Part shown: positions 1-8,214 of the stretch, piece by piece
How the letters are laid out: every line of letters starts with the position of its first letter
How positions within the stretch are numbered: the stretch's first letter is position 1
Source of the DNA: JALZUR01 sp965205365
GTDB taxonomy: Bacteria > Bdellovibrionota > Bdellovibrionia > Bdellovibrionales > UBA1609
NCBI GenBank assembly: GCA_965205365.1
Contig: CBDBGT010000005.1
Coordinates: forward strand, 124,001-188,000
DNA length: 64,000 nucleotides
Direction of reading: 5' to 3'
Made by a program: the position numbers and the translations under genes
Notes under the pieces: model-generated
Told to the model about the DNA's origin: nothing
The model's database searches: none
Seen by the model: only the letters and a program-made list of their open reading frames with translations

Positions 1-245
1 GCTCTTTGAATTTTATCAAGAGAATGAGCATAGAATTTCCCTAATTTAAAATGTAGGCGCTGAGAGTCTCTAAAACTCATTCTACCTTCAGCCAATTCCA
101 ATAACGCTCTTTTCATACCCTTAGGATACACAATAGATCCCATATCTTTGTATTTAAGCTCTTTTATATTTTGCTCTACCAATATAAAATCAACACCATC
201 TAAGCTTGTGCCACTCATAATTCCAACAATATTTAATTTTTTCAC
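1..245 (-). CDS. anmK: Anhydro-N-acetylmuramic acid kinase, N-terminal part (runs off window)
   Basis: Reading the minus strand from a GTG at 243-245 gives an open frame to the window edge. It begins VKKLNIVGIMSGTSLDGVDF, and GIMSGTSLDGVD is the nucleotide-binding signature of AnmK. About 81 codons are visible. A GGAG lies just upstream of the GTG. AnmK hydrolyses and phosphorylates 1,6-anhydroMurNAc to MurNAc-6-phosphate in cytoplasmic peptidoglycan recycling. It is divergent from the permease pair at 400 and close to nagZ, which acts one step earlier in the same pathway. The gene is cut by the window edge, not visibly broken. The family call is firm; the exact start is less certain. Confidence 0.9.
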   Translation of the reverse strand, partial: MKKLNIVGIMSGTSLDGVDFILVEQNIKELKYKDMGSIVYPKGMKRALLELAEGRMSFRDSQRLHFKLGKFYAHSLDKIQR

Positions 246-345
246 TTTCTCCGCTCCATTATCTTATGCTTCATTATTTACCATACTTTGCCTTAACTCT
301 CATAGAGAATTTTTTCCTTTCTCTTAACCTCTTATTCTCATACTA

Positions 346-366
346 TTAAAAACCAGTAGTTTTTAA
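346..366. promoter_or_regulatory. Perfect 8-bp inverted repeat in the anmK/dppB divergent spacer
   Basis: TTAAAAAC (346-353) and GTTTTTAA (359-366) form a perfect dyad around a 5-base centre. It sits 34 bases before the permease start, in the 154-bp spacer between two divergent genes. It could be an operator or a small hairpin in the permease leader. No regulator can be named from the sequence. Confidence 0.35.
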
Positions 367-399
367 TAAACATAAAACTATTTAACCAGTGGAGTTTAA

Positions 400-1320
400 A
401 TGCTAAAAGCCCTAATCTACAGATTGCTTTTACTTGCTCCCCTTATTTTTATTATTTCATCTATAACTTTTCTAATTGTTCATTTTATACCTGGAGACCC
501 CGTTGATCTTATGCTTGGAGACTATGCCCTTGAAACCCAACGTGAAAACTTGCGCCTATCCCTAGGGCTATCAGGAAACCTCTGGGATCAATACCTTCAT
601 TTCATTTCCAACCTTTTTAGGCTTAATTTAGGAACGTCAATTTTTTCAGACTCCTCTGTCACAACACTTATAATACAAAGAATACCTGCAACCCTAGAAC
701 TGACCTTAGTCTCGATTTTTCTGTCTTGCTTATGGGGAATTCCTCTAGGTGTTCTTACAGCAAGTACAAAATCTAAAAACCTTGATTTCATGGGAACTTC
801 TTTAGGTGTTTTAGGAATGTCAGTTCCTGGCTATTTTCTTGGACCTATTCTTATATGGATTTTTTCAGTTAATCTAAACATATTGCCTGTTGGTGGACGA
901 GAAAATTTTTTAAATCTAATTCTTCCAAGCCTAAGTCTTGCCCTCCCCCTTGGGGCCATATTAATGCGTATGACAAGAGCAGCAATGCAAGAAACACTTA
1001 CCCAAGAATATATTCGAGTGGCTTACGCAAAAGGAGTTACAAAAAAAACACTCTACTTTAAACATGCTCTTAAAAATGCACTTATTCCTATTATCACCAT
1101 TGTAGGTCTTCAAATAGGAACCCTTCTAACAGGAACTGTTATCACAGAAACCATATTCAGTTGGCCGGGCTTAGGCACCTTACTTTTTGATGCTATAAAT
1201 CAAAGAGACTATCCAATAGTTCAAGGCTGTATCATCATTATCTCTTGCATCTATGTTGTTGTAAATTTTTTAACTGATGTTTTATATACTGTTGCAAATC
1301 CGAAGGTTACTAACATATGA
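400..1320 (+). CDS. dppB: Peptide ABC transporter permease, DppB/OppB type
   Basis: This 306-residue inner-membrane protein has an N-terminal membrane helix (about 9-31) followed by a FIPGDP segment, which is characteristic of DppB/OppB permeases. The cytoplasmic EAA loop that docks the ATPase is visible around residue 208 (AYAKG, then HALKNALIPI). Further helices run to the C-terminus. A GTGGAG lies 7 bases before the ATG. Its stop overlaps the next permease gene by 4 bases (ATGA), so the two are translationally coupled. Neither the substrate-binding protein nor the ATPases are in this window. The family call is certain. The substrate (dipeptide, oligopeptide or muropeptide) is not determined by the sequence; the neighbours anmK and nagZ favour cell-wall peptides. 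Confidence 0.9.
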   Translation: MLKALIYRLLLLAPLIFIISSITFLIVHFIPGDPVDLMLGDYALETQRENLRLSLGLSGNLWDQYLHFISNLFRLNLGTSIFSDSSVTTLIIQRIPATLELTLVSIFLSCLWGIPLGVLTASTKSKNLDFMGTSLGVLGMSVPGYFLGPILIWIFSVNLNILPVGGRENFLNLILPSLSLALPLGAILMRMTRAAMQETLTQEYIRVAYAKGVTKKTLYFKHALKNALIPIITIVGLQIGTLLTGTVITETIFSWPGLGTLLFDAINQRDYPIVQGCIIIISCIYVVVNFLTDVLYTVANPKVTNI

Positions 1321-2135
1321 AAAAACTAAATATATTTTTTGTAACAGGAATTTTTTTGATTACAGGTTTTATACTTCTTGCCATATATAGTTTTGGCCTC
1401 TCTTATGAAGAAGCCAACCACATTTCTTTAAAATACAAATTTCAAAGGCCCTCCTTAAATTTTTTAATGGGAACTGACGAAACTGGAGCAGATCTTTTTA
1501 AAAAAATTGCCATTGGAACAAGAGTCAGTTTAACAATTGCTTTTTCAGTAGTGTGCATAAGTTTAATCATTGGCCTTATTTATGGCTCAGTTTCAGGTTA
1601 TGTAGGTGGTAAAATAGACTCTTTTTTAATGCGAACTCTGGATCTATTCTATTCTTTTCCAGGTTTCTTATTGGCTCTAGCACTTGTTTGCGTATTAGGG
1701 CCTTCCATTCAAAACCTTATTCTCGCACTTTCTCTTACTAGTTGGACAGGTTTTGCAAGGCTTGTTAGAGGGGAAATTCTACACATTAAAGAACAAGATT
1801 TTGTACAAGCTGCTAAATCAATGGGAGCTTCACCAATAAGAATTGTAGTTTTTTACTTCTGGCCTAACTTAGCTGGTGTTTTACTTGTCCAAAGCACTTT
1901 TTCTCTAGCGGGTACTCTTATTGTTGAATCTGGTTTAAGTTTTTTAGGTTTAGGGGTTCCTGCTCATATTCCCACATGGGGCTCTGTACTAAATACAGGA
2001 AAGTTTTATCTTGTTGAGGCCTTACACATCTCATTTTTTCCTGGAATTTGCATAGTTTTACTAGTCTTAGGCTTTAATCTTTTAGGTGATGGATTAAAGG
2101 AGATCCTTGACCCTAAAAAAACTTCTGTCATTTAA
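1317..2135 (+). CDS. dppC: Peptide ABC transporter permease, DppC/OppC type
   Basis: This 272-residue protein is the second permease of the peptide importer. It has an N-terminal membrane helix, then the segment HPSLNF-like to LMGTDETGADLF that precedes the transport domain in DppC proteins. The EAA loop is at about residues 158-185 (AAKSMGAS). The C-terminus contains NLLGDGLKEILDPK, the usual DppC ending. It is coupled to dppB by a 4-base overlap and is followed directly by nagZ. The family call is secure. The imported substrate is inferred only from context. Confidence 0.9.
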   Translation: MKKLNIFFVTGIFLITGFILLAIYSFGLSYEEANHISLKYKFQRPSLNFLMGTDETGADLFKKIAIGTRVSLTIAFSVVCISLIIGLIYGSVSGYVGGKIDSFLMRTLDLFYSFPGFLLALALVCVLGPSIQNLILALSLTSWTGFARLVRGEILHIKEQDFVQAAKSMGASPIRIVVFYFWPNLAGVLLVQSTFSLAGTLIVESGLSFLGLGVPAHIPTWGSVLNTGKFYLVEALHISFFPGICIVLLVLGFNLLGDGLKEILDPKKTSVI

Positions 2136-2142
2136 TAGCTAT

Positions 2143-3183
2143 ATGAATAGAAAAGTAAAATTAGCTCAGTTTTTATGGACAGGATTAGCAGGAACAAAGA
2201 TCTTAAAAGAAGAAGAGAAATTTCTAACAGAAACTCCTCCCGGAGGAATTATTTTATTCACTAAAAATTATAAATCTCCAAAACAACTTTGGGAGCTTAA
2301 TAAAAATCTTCAAAAAATTGCTACAAATAACGGGTTAAAAAAGCCTTTTATAATTGGAATCGATATGGAGGGAGGAAGAGTACAAAGACTAAAAGCACCT
2401 TTTACCATTTGGCCTTCAATGAAAAAACTTGGAAGCCTTGATTCTAAAACCTTAGCCTTTGAATTTGCAAGAGCCATGGGTAAAGAGCTTAGAGCTGTTG
2501 GAATTAATTTTAACTTTTCTCCTTGCACAGACACTTTACTCAATACAAATAACAAAGTTATTGGTGATCGAGCCTTTTGTAAAGATCACCATACTGTTGG
2601 AAAGTTTGCATCTTCTGTAATTCGTGGCTTTAAAAAAGAAAATATTCTTGCCTGCATTAAGCATTTTCCAGGACACGGATACTCTCCTCTTGATAGCCAC
2701 AATGAATTGCCCCTTGATCATCGTAACCTAGAAGATATTCATGAAATTAATGCCTTTAAAAAAGCACTTCAAAGTAAACCTGAGTTTATTATGCCTGCAC
2801 ACATTATGTTCCCAAAAATTGACCCCCATTTCCCTGCCACTCTTTCTAAAATATGGATAAAAAATATTTTAATTGATCAATTCAATTGCAAATCATTTTT
2901 AATTTCAGATGATCTAGATATGAAAGCCCTAGATAAATACAGTTTTGATATAATGGTTAAACGCATTTACAACCTAGGCTTTCATCAGCTTTTATTCTGT
3001 CATGGTCATGAAAAAACTCAAAAAGCCTTAGGGCTACTAGACCAATTTTGTGAACTTGATGAAACTAGGCTCAACCAAATTCTAGATTTAAAAAACAATA
3101 CCAATCTTCTTGGACCTAGCATTTTCAACAATGATATAATTGGACACAAAGATCATAAAAAAATTGCCAATCAATTTAAATAA
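2143..3183 (+). CDS. nagZ: Beta-N-acetylhexosaminidase (glycoside hydrolase family 3)
   Basis: The protein is about 346 residues, the usual NagZ length. It carries KHFPGHG near residue 172 followed by DSH, which belongs to the NagZ catalytic loop, and SDDLDM near residue 255, which contains the nucleophilic aspartate. NagZ removes GlcNAc from anhydromuropeptides in the cytoplasm, producing the anhydroMurNAc substrate used downstream by AnmK. I chose ATG 2143 (MNRKVKLAQ). A TTG at 2107, inside the dppC tail, has an AAGGAG 4 bases upstream and would add 12 residues. ATG 2143 itself has no clear ribosome site, so the start is unresolved. The gene is in the same run as dppBC. Confidence 0.9.
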   Translation: MNRKVKLAQFLWTGLAGTKILKEEEKFLTETPPGGIILFTKNYKSPKQLWELNKNLQKIATNNGLKKPFIIGIDMEGGRVQRLKAPFTIWPSMKKLGSLDSKTLAFEFARAMGKELRAVGINFNFSPCTDTLLNTNNKVIGDRAFCKDHHTVGKFASSVIRGFKKENILACIKHFPGHGYSPLDSHNELPLDHRNLEDIHEINAFKKALQSKPEFIMPAHIMFPKIDPHFPATLSKIWIKNILIDQFNCKSFLISDDLDMKALDKYSFDIMVKRIYNLGFHQLLFCHGHEKTQKALGLLDQFCELDETRLNQILDLKNNTNLLGPSIFNNDIIGHKDHKKIANQFK

Positions 3184-3214
3184 TGAGGCTTTAAATAGAC
3201 AACAGGAGGTCACT

Positions 3215-4036
3215 ATTTTTAAAAAAATCATTGTTTTCTTTATAATATGTATTTTTTCATTTACTGCACTTGCCGAAAAAAATATTTTTACCGATGAAAG
3301 CTTTAGAAAAAAAGAGTTTAACCTTATAAGCAAAGATTTAGTTGCAGCTTTTGCTCACACTATAAACTCTGGGGGCTCCTCTCTAGGAAGTGTTTGGGGG
3401 TTTGAAGCAGGTATCATTGCTGGTGTTTTATCCAGTAAGAATTTAGAAAAAATTGCTGAAGATATTTCTGGTGAAAAACAAGATAACCTTAAATACCTAC
3501 CTTACGCTGGCCTTGTTGGAGGCCTTGCACTTCCATTTGGGATTGGTTTTGAATTGAGTATAGTTCCTAATATAAATTTAGAAGACGGGTCTTTTTCAAA
3601 CAACAGCACTGCTTTAAGATGGTCTGTTACTGATTTTATTCCAATAATAGGAACCCTCTCGCCTTTAAAAATTGCTGTAAAAGCTGCCCTTGGAAAAACA
3701 AAGGTAAATTATACCTCTAGTGTTACTCTGGGTTCTAAAGAAACAGCTGATTTTGAAATCAAAAATACTGAATTTGGTATTGTTGCAGGGTTTAATTTGT
3801 TTTTAATTGAACCTTACCTTGGAGTGAGCAATGTAAAATCACAAACTAGCTTGCTAGCATCAACGGATATTAAAATTCCAGGTATTGTTACAGAGCAAAC
3901 TTTAAAGTCAGATTTATCAGGAACAAGAACAGTTCTTGGTCTTTTATTTAAACTGCCTCTTTTTAGAATTGGCTTTGAATGGTCCAATTTACAAGATTCT
4001 AATAGATATACAGGCAAACTGTCTTTAAAAATTTAA
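3215..4036 (+). CDS. Outer-membrane beta-barrel-like protein, probable ATT start
   Basis: The encoded protein has a signal peptide beginning FKKIIVFFIICIFSFTALA and a likely cleavage after ALA, followed by alternating hydrophobic strands (GLALPFGIGFELSIV, FGIVAGFNLFLIEPYLGV, GLLFKLPLFRIGFEW) typical of a small barrel or DUF6588-like protein. The open frame extends back to a TTG at 3140 inside nagZ, but that would put 25 polar residues before the signal peptide. A strong AGGAGG at 3204-3209 lies 5 bases before an in-frame ATT (3215), exactly where the signal peptide should begin. No ATG, GTG or TTG fits. Function unknown. It is probably exported, and cotranscribed with nagZ. Confidence 0.7.
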   Translation: MFKKIIVFFIICIFSFTALAEKNIFTDESFRKKEFNLISKDLVAAFAHTINSGGSSLGSVWGFEAGIIAGVLSSKNLEKIAEDISGEKQDNLKYLPYAGLVGGLALPFGIGFELSIVPNINLEDGSFSNNSTALRWSVTDFIPIIGTLSPLKIAVKAALGKTKVNYTSSVTLGSKETADFEIKNTEFGIVAGFNLFLIEPYLGVSNVKSQTSLLASTDIKIPGIVTEQTLKSDLSGTRTVLGLLFKLPLFRIGFEWSNLQDSNRYTGKLSLKI

Positions 4037-4449
4037 CAAGCAATGAATATAAATGAATATTTAAAAAGATTGAAAAAAAGTTTGGCTAGCTGAGCATCTT
4101 TTCCGCGCCCTTCCATTATTAGCAAGCTCCTTTAGTCTTTTGATGAGACACTTTTTGAATCTCTTCGTGATAAGTTTTACGTGATTTAAGATCTTTCCTT
4201 TCTCGATTTTATCAGATGTCTCATATGTAAATAGTATGGCTATTAGATAATTATCAACTTCTTGGTGTCGCATATATGGTTCAGAGTCTAGACCAGGTGA
4301 AACCCTAATAAAACGCCTTCGGTGTCATTAATAATGAGTCAATTCGAGCCTTAATATCATCTTAAGAAAACCACTTAATTTCCTTTAGTTTTTAAGCCCT
4401 TTATCCGATACATAGAGTATAAAATATAAGAATTTATATAGGATATAAC
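4037..4449. other. Intergenic stretch, no supported gene
   Basis: About 410 bp of AT-rich sequence. A 70-codon frame on the minus strand (4061-4273) is open but lacks a ribosome site, signal peptide or recognisable motif. I see no convincing terminator hairpin. The promoter of the following gene must lie in the last 100 bases, but I cannot place it reliably. Confidence 0.4.
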
Positions 4450-5097
4450 ATGAGGGCTTTAACTTTATTTACAGTTTTATTATGGACGTTTTCTTCCTTG
4501 GCTGTGCCAAGTTCTTTTGTCTTTCAAGGTCAAATTATAAAACCCAATGGAGAAGCCCTAGAAGACAATAATGTTAACTTTATTCTTAAAATCCTATCTC
4601 CCCTAAACCACTGCCTCCTCTATGAAGAAACCTTCACCCTTAATATGACAGACTCAAAGGGAGTGTTTAACCTAAGTGTTGGGTCTGGCACAACCACAGG
4701 AAATGGTGGCTTAACAAGTTTATCTAAAGCCCTAGACAATTCCTTAAACAACATCACAGGGCTTAACTGTGACTCTGGTTCCTCATACAGTCCAAGCCTC
4801 ACTGACACAAGAAAACTTAGAATGACTTTTGATGACGGTGGTGGTCCCCTTACTCTAACAAAGGACCACACAATTGAAAGTGTGCCCTATGCTCAGTATG
4901 CTCATAAACTTGGCGGAAAAACACTTCATGACTTTATTCAAGTCAACAGTGGTGTGACACAAAGTAATTTAGAAACTGTGTTTGATAACGGTGTAAACCA
5001 AAGTCACAAAGCCAGTGGCTTTATGTCTAACAATGCCAAACAACATTATATAATCTCTAGCTCATGGGGCCAAGGAACTTTAAAAGCAAGGGGTTGA
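4450..5097 (+). CDS. Secreted surface-protein N-terminal domain, probably truncated
   Basis: This 215-residue protein has a signal peptide (about 1-18, ending SLA). It is followed by a segment (VPSSFVFQGQI...PNGEALEDNNVNF) like the N-terminal domain of long fibre or adhesin-like proteins in predatory and myxobacterial genomes, where it precedes repeats and a C-terminal chaperone or anchor. The YAQYAHKLGGKTLHDFIQV part resembles the link that normally leads into the repeats. Here the frame ends about 50 residues later in SSSWGQGTLKARG. Its last 52 bases overlap the 3' end of rluD on the other strand. I infer the gene has lost its 3' part through a rearrangement. No function can be assigned beyond exported surface protein. 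Confidence 0.6.
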   Translation: MRALTLFTVLLWTFSSLAVPSSFVFQGQIIKPNGEALEDNNVNFILKILSPLNHCLLYEETFTLNMTDSKGVFNLSVGSGTTTGNGGLTSLSKALDNSLNNITGLNCDSGSSYSPSLTDTRKLRMTFDDGGGPLTLTKDHTIESVPYAQYAHKLGGKTLHDFIQVNSGVTQSNLETVFDNGVNQSHKASGFMSNNAKQHYIISSSWGQGTLKARG

Positions 5098-5972
5098 CCT
5101 GTTATAGGGTGTTTGAAGTTAAGTTCTTTGGCAACTAAAGCAAGGCGCTTTAATTTCTTAGCTTTAGATTTTAAAACAGGATCTTTTATATCATTTATTT
5201 TTTTTCTAGAGCTGTAAATAGAATCATTTAAAATAGGATGACCGTTTTCTGATAGGTGAACACGTATTTGATGTGTACGACCAGTTTCTAAAGAAAGTTC
5301 TACTAAACTGAGAAGGCCTTCTTTTAAAACTTTATAATGTGTAATTGCAATTTTTCCAGCCTCCTGGCTTGAAAACTTTTTTCTATCTTTAGGATTACGT
5401 GAAAGATATGTTTTTAATGTGCCTGTTTGAGTTTTTAGTTTTCCAAAAACAAGAGCCCAGTAGATTCGACAAGCATCCTTATTTTTAAACTGATCACTTA
5501 GAGATTCAAAGGCAGCTTTAGTTTTGGCTAAAACTAAAAGGCCGCTAGTATCTTTATCCAGCCTATGTACAACTCCAGGACGAATGGGATCATTTTTAAA
5601 CAGCTTGTCAAAAAATGCGTTTACAAGAGTGCCCTCAGGATTTCCTGCTCCAGGATGAGTAACAAGATCAATAGGTTTATTAACGACAATTAGATCATCA
5701 TCTTCAAAAATTGTTTCAACAAATATCTCTTGTTGAAATGCAGTAGATTCTTTCTTTAACACTGTGTTAAACCCTATTTGAATTGAATCATTTAAATTTA
5801 ATGATAACGAGGCTCTAGCCTTATTTTTATTTACAGTGATCAATTCAGATTTTATCATTTTTTGAATTTGTGATCGACTAAGACTCGGATATAAATCATT
5901 AATAAAAAGATCAAGTCTTTGAGTAGTATTCTTTGGCCCAACAACATAGATTTTTTTATTTTCTAAACTCAT
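5046..5972 (-). CDS. rluD: 23S rRNA pseudouridine synthase, RluD family
   Basis: The 308-residue protein has an N-terminal S4 RNA-binding domain (about 16-75) and an RsuA/RluA catalytic domain. The catalytic motif HRLDKDTSG is at 136-144 with Asp139, the same position as in E. coli RluD. RTHQIRVH follows near residue 231. It isomerises uridines in helix 69 of 23S rRNA if orthologous to RluD. The start overlaps the end of the upstream J-like/HTH gene by 17 bases, so it is the last gene of the rpsB-to-rluD run. The family is certain; the precise target uridines are inferred. Confidence 0.88.
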   Translation of the reverse strand: MSLENKKIYVVGPKNTTQRLDLFINDLYPSLSRSQIQKMIKSELITVNKNKARASLSLNLNDSIQIGFNTVLKKESTAFQQEIFVETIFEDDDLIVVNKPIDLVTHPGAGNPEGTLVNAFFDKLFKNDPIRPGVVHRLDKDTSGLLVLAKTKAAFESLSDQFKNKDACRIYWALVFGKLKTQTGTLKTYLSRNPKDRKKFSSQEAGKIAITHYKVLKEGLLSLVELSLETGRTHQIRVHLSENGHPILNDSIYSSRKKINDIKDPVLKSKAKKLKRLALVAKELNFKHPITGQPLAFKVPWPHELEII

Positions 5973-6567
5973 CTAAAGATTTCAAATATTTTTTGGCAAA
6001 AACTGTTGAGTTTATTCCTAAAAGTTGACAGATTTGTATAACAAAACCACGGACAAAAACCCTTGAGGGCAAATTATCAAAATCCCCCTCTTCTATAGCT
6101 AAAATACTTGTTTTTGATATTTTTGAAAAAGAAGAAATTTCATCAAGAGAAATATTCTTGTATTTCCTAATTTTTTGTAAAAAAGCTCCTGAACAATCGT
6201 CAAGTGATTTTATTTGATTTTCAATAAAAGCGTCCTCATTAAAGCCTTTAGTTAAAAAACTTGCCTTAGCCTCATCGGGTTGATTTATACTAAGGGATGA
6301 GTCTGAGTTAGTAAGTTTTTCATGGGGTAGTTGTATATTTTTTGCATCGTAATCTCGCCTTAAATCTTGATCTTTAAGGGTTGTATAAGCACTCTCTATT
6401 AATTTATGAAGATCCTTGGCCTCTTCTTGACTAAACATACTATAAAGAGCTGCGCTAGTGGGGCTATAAGTTTCCTTAGCTTCCGTATAAGCACGCTCTA
6501 TCTCTTGAAGAGTAGCGTTTTGAGAAACTTGAAGAATTTCATAAAAATTTTGTTTGTTCATAATCAT
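5956..6567 (-). CDS. Degenerate J-domain protein fused to a RodZ-type helix-turn-helix
   Basis: Residues 1-75 align by eye with a DnaJ domain (FYEILQVSQNATLQEIERAY, then LRRDYDAK), but the HPD tripeptide that stimulates DnaK is missing: KETYSPTSAA stands in its place. Residues about 120-195 form an HTH of the RodZ/HTH_25 type (IRKYKNISLDEISSFSKIS, then a GDFDNLPSRVFVRGFV segment). Unlike RodZ there is no membrane helix. It overlaps the MinD-like ATPase upstream by 4 bases (ATGA) and rluD downstream by 17. The fusion next to a MinD/FlhG-type ATPase suggests a role in polar or division-site organisation, but that is inference. Confidence 0.75.
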   Translation of the reverse strand: MIMNKQNFYEILQVSQNATLQEIERAYTEAKETYSPTSAALYSMFSQEEAKDLHKLIESAYTTLKDQDLRRDYDAKNIQLPHEKLTNSDSSLSINQPDEAKASFLTKGFNEDAFIENQIKSLDDCSGAFLQKIRKYKNISLDEISSFSKISKTSILAIEEGDFDNLPSRVFVRGFVIQICQLLGINSTVFAKKYLKSLDEFRK

Positions 6568-7532
6568 GCTGCAGTATCAATGTAGCCCACATTAACTTTA
6601 TTTTCAATTTTTGAAAATAAAGTTCTAAACTCTCTTAAAACCTGTGAATCTGGAAACTCTAAAAAAAGAGGCCTCATAGCTCGAGTAGACTGCCACACAT
6701 AATTATCAAAACCTAGGTGCCCAAGAAAATCTACCTCTTGACCAAAGTACTGCCTTGAAATATGTGAAAACGATTTCCCAATTTCTTGATCTCTAGGTGC
6801 ACGACATTGGTTAATTATTATTTGTGGCTTATAAGTTAAAATTTTTTCAACCATTAGGTTTCCAGTTTGTGGAAATTTCACTGTTAGATGCCTTAGCAAA
6901 TCAGAAGGGGTTTTAATACCTAAATCTACCTTATTGTTTAAGATTAAATTAATAGCATCTTTAAATCCATGGTGTTTAGCAGCAATTTGAAGGTTACTAT
7001 GAAAAACTTTTTTAAGAAAATTATAAGTATTCTCAATGCTAATAGGCTCAGGAGTACTTACAGCTAATTGAACGTCTGCATATAAAAAGGCTTCAATTGC
7101 ATCAGCTCTTGTACCAGCACCAAGATCGTATACAATTCGATCAAAACCAAGCCCTCTAGCCGTTGAAAGCATTTGATTTAGACTTTTAGCATCTGCTCCA
7201 TGGGCTTCATCTAAATCAGGGGCCCCTCGAATTATACTAAGATTTGTAAACTGCGTAGAAACAACAACCTCTTTTAAGGAAGACGCTTTTCCAAGTAAAT
7301 AGTCCTTTGCCGAAGCTCCATTTCCGGGCACACATAAGTAGGTATGAGTGTTTGCACCCCCAAAATCCAAATCAATAATAAGGGTTTTTAAGCCAGCTCG
7401 AGCTAAATAAAGAGCTAAATTACTGGTAATAAAAGATTTTCCAACCCCACCCTTTCCACTACCAAGACCGTAAACCACAGTTGGGTTAGAACCACTATTT
7501 TTTTTAAATGTACCACAGTTTAGTTTTATCAT
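6564..7532 (-). CDS. MinD/FlhG-like P-loop ATPase
   Basis: This 322-residue ParA/MinD superfamily protein has a deviant Walker A GSGKGGVGKS (residues 24-33), a switch I-like DLDFGGANTH segment and DLGAGTRADA at switch II. Helices follow that resemble the FlhG/YlxH subgroup. No membrane-targeting helix is evident at the very C-terminus (NVGYIDTAA), which argues against classical MinD. There is no flhF or minC nearby; its partners are the J-like/HTH gene downstream and tsaB upstream, which it overlaps by 29 bases. It probably places a structure at a cell pole or other site. The cargo cannot be named. Confidence 0.82.
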   Translation of the reverse strand: MIKLNCGTFKKNSGSNPTVVYGLGSGKGGVGKSFITSNLALYLARAGLKTLIIDLDFGGANTHTYLCVPGNGASAKDYLLGKASSLKEVVVSTQFTNLSIIRGAPDLDEAHGADAKSLNQMLSTARGLGFDRIVYDLGAGTRADAIEAFLYADVQLAVSTPEPISIENTYNFLKKVFHSNLQIAAKHHGFKDAINLILNNKVDLGIKTPSDLLRHLTVKFPQTGNLMVEKILTYKPQIIINQCRAPRDQEIGKSFSHISRQYFGQEVDFLGHLGFDNYVWQSTRAMRPLFLEFPDSQVLREFRTLFSKIENKVNVGYIDTAA

Positions 7533-8214
7533 TTCTAATTTTCTCTTCGGCTTCAGATTTTCTTAAGTAGAGAGGATAAAGGTCTAAATATGTATAGGCT
7601 TTAAGGCAACAAGAGACCTTAGTCTTATTAGTGAACGAGGAAACCATATTTTCAACGGCTAAGTCTACTTTCTGAACTGATGAGCATAAGTAATCAAAAC
7701 TAGAATACTTATTTTTAAACTCACTAATTTGTTTTTGTGCTCCATTAAAATTTATTTTTTCATACCAGGTTGCATTTATAAGTGTGAACTTAGAAATAAA
7801 GCTTTTGTTTCCAATAGAAGGAATAACGACATGGAATTCAGTAAAATCAGTCTTTTTAGAAATAACATTCTGAGCAATGGGTAAAAAACTACTACATGAT
7901 GTAATGGGGATTTTTCCTCCAGAAAAAGAAAGGGCTTTTACAAATGCAGCTCCCACCCTAAGGCCGGTAAAACTTCCAGGACCTTGGATAAAAAATATAT
8001 GTGAAAGGTTTTTAATATCAAATTGAGAAAAAAGTTCTAAACATTTTGCATACACTGCTTCACTGTGATGAGCTTCTTTACCCCATGTCCATTTATTTAA
8101 GATTTTACCAAAAGGGGAAATTACTCCAAGGGTGCCATTTAAACTGGAGGTGTCTACAAACAGTCCCCAGTGTTTAGCATCACCATCCTGAAAAAATAAT
8201 TCGTGAGAAGTCAT
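7504..8214 (-). CDS. tsaB: tRNA t6A37 threonylcarbamoyltransferase complex subunit TsaB
   Basis: The protein has the TsaB pattern: an N-terminal ASKHA strand (LFVDTSSLNGTLGVI), a HHSEAV-like segment, and the family signature QGPGSFTGLRVG. TsaB is the non-catalytic partner of TsaD and TsaE in making threonylcarbamoyladenosine on ANN-decoding tRNAs. I chose the ATG at 8214 (MTSHELFF). An upstream TTG at 8232 would add six residues, and neither has a clear ribosome site. The gene starts inside the 3' end of rseP and its own 3' end overlaps the MinD-like gene, so it is tightly packed in the operon. The C-terminal half is divergent. Confidence 0.85.
   Translation of the reverse strand: MTSHELFFQDGDAKHWGLFVDTSSLNGTLGVISPFGKILNKWTWGKEAHHSEAVYAKCLELFSQFDIKNLSHIFFIQGPGSFTGLRVGAAFVKALSFSGGKIPITSCSSFLPIAQNVISKKTDFTEFHVVIPSIGNKSFISKFTLINATWYEKINFNGAQKQISEFKNKYSSFDYLCSSVQKVDLAVENMVSSFTNKTKVSCCLKAYTYLDLYPLYLRKSEAEEKIRNDKTKLWYI

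Noticed and set aside
2107..2142. TTG start for nagZ
   Set aside because: Kept as an alternative in the nagZ entry. The ATG at 2143 fits the usual NagZ N-terminus better, though the TTG has a ribosome-site-like AAGGAG.
4061..4273. 70-codon open frame on the minus strand
   Set aside because: No ribosome site, signal peptide, motif or operon context. In AT-rich DNA a frame of this length can be chance.
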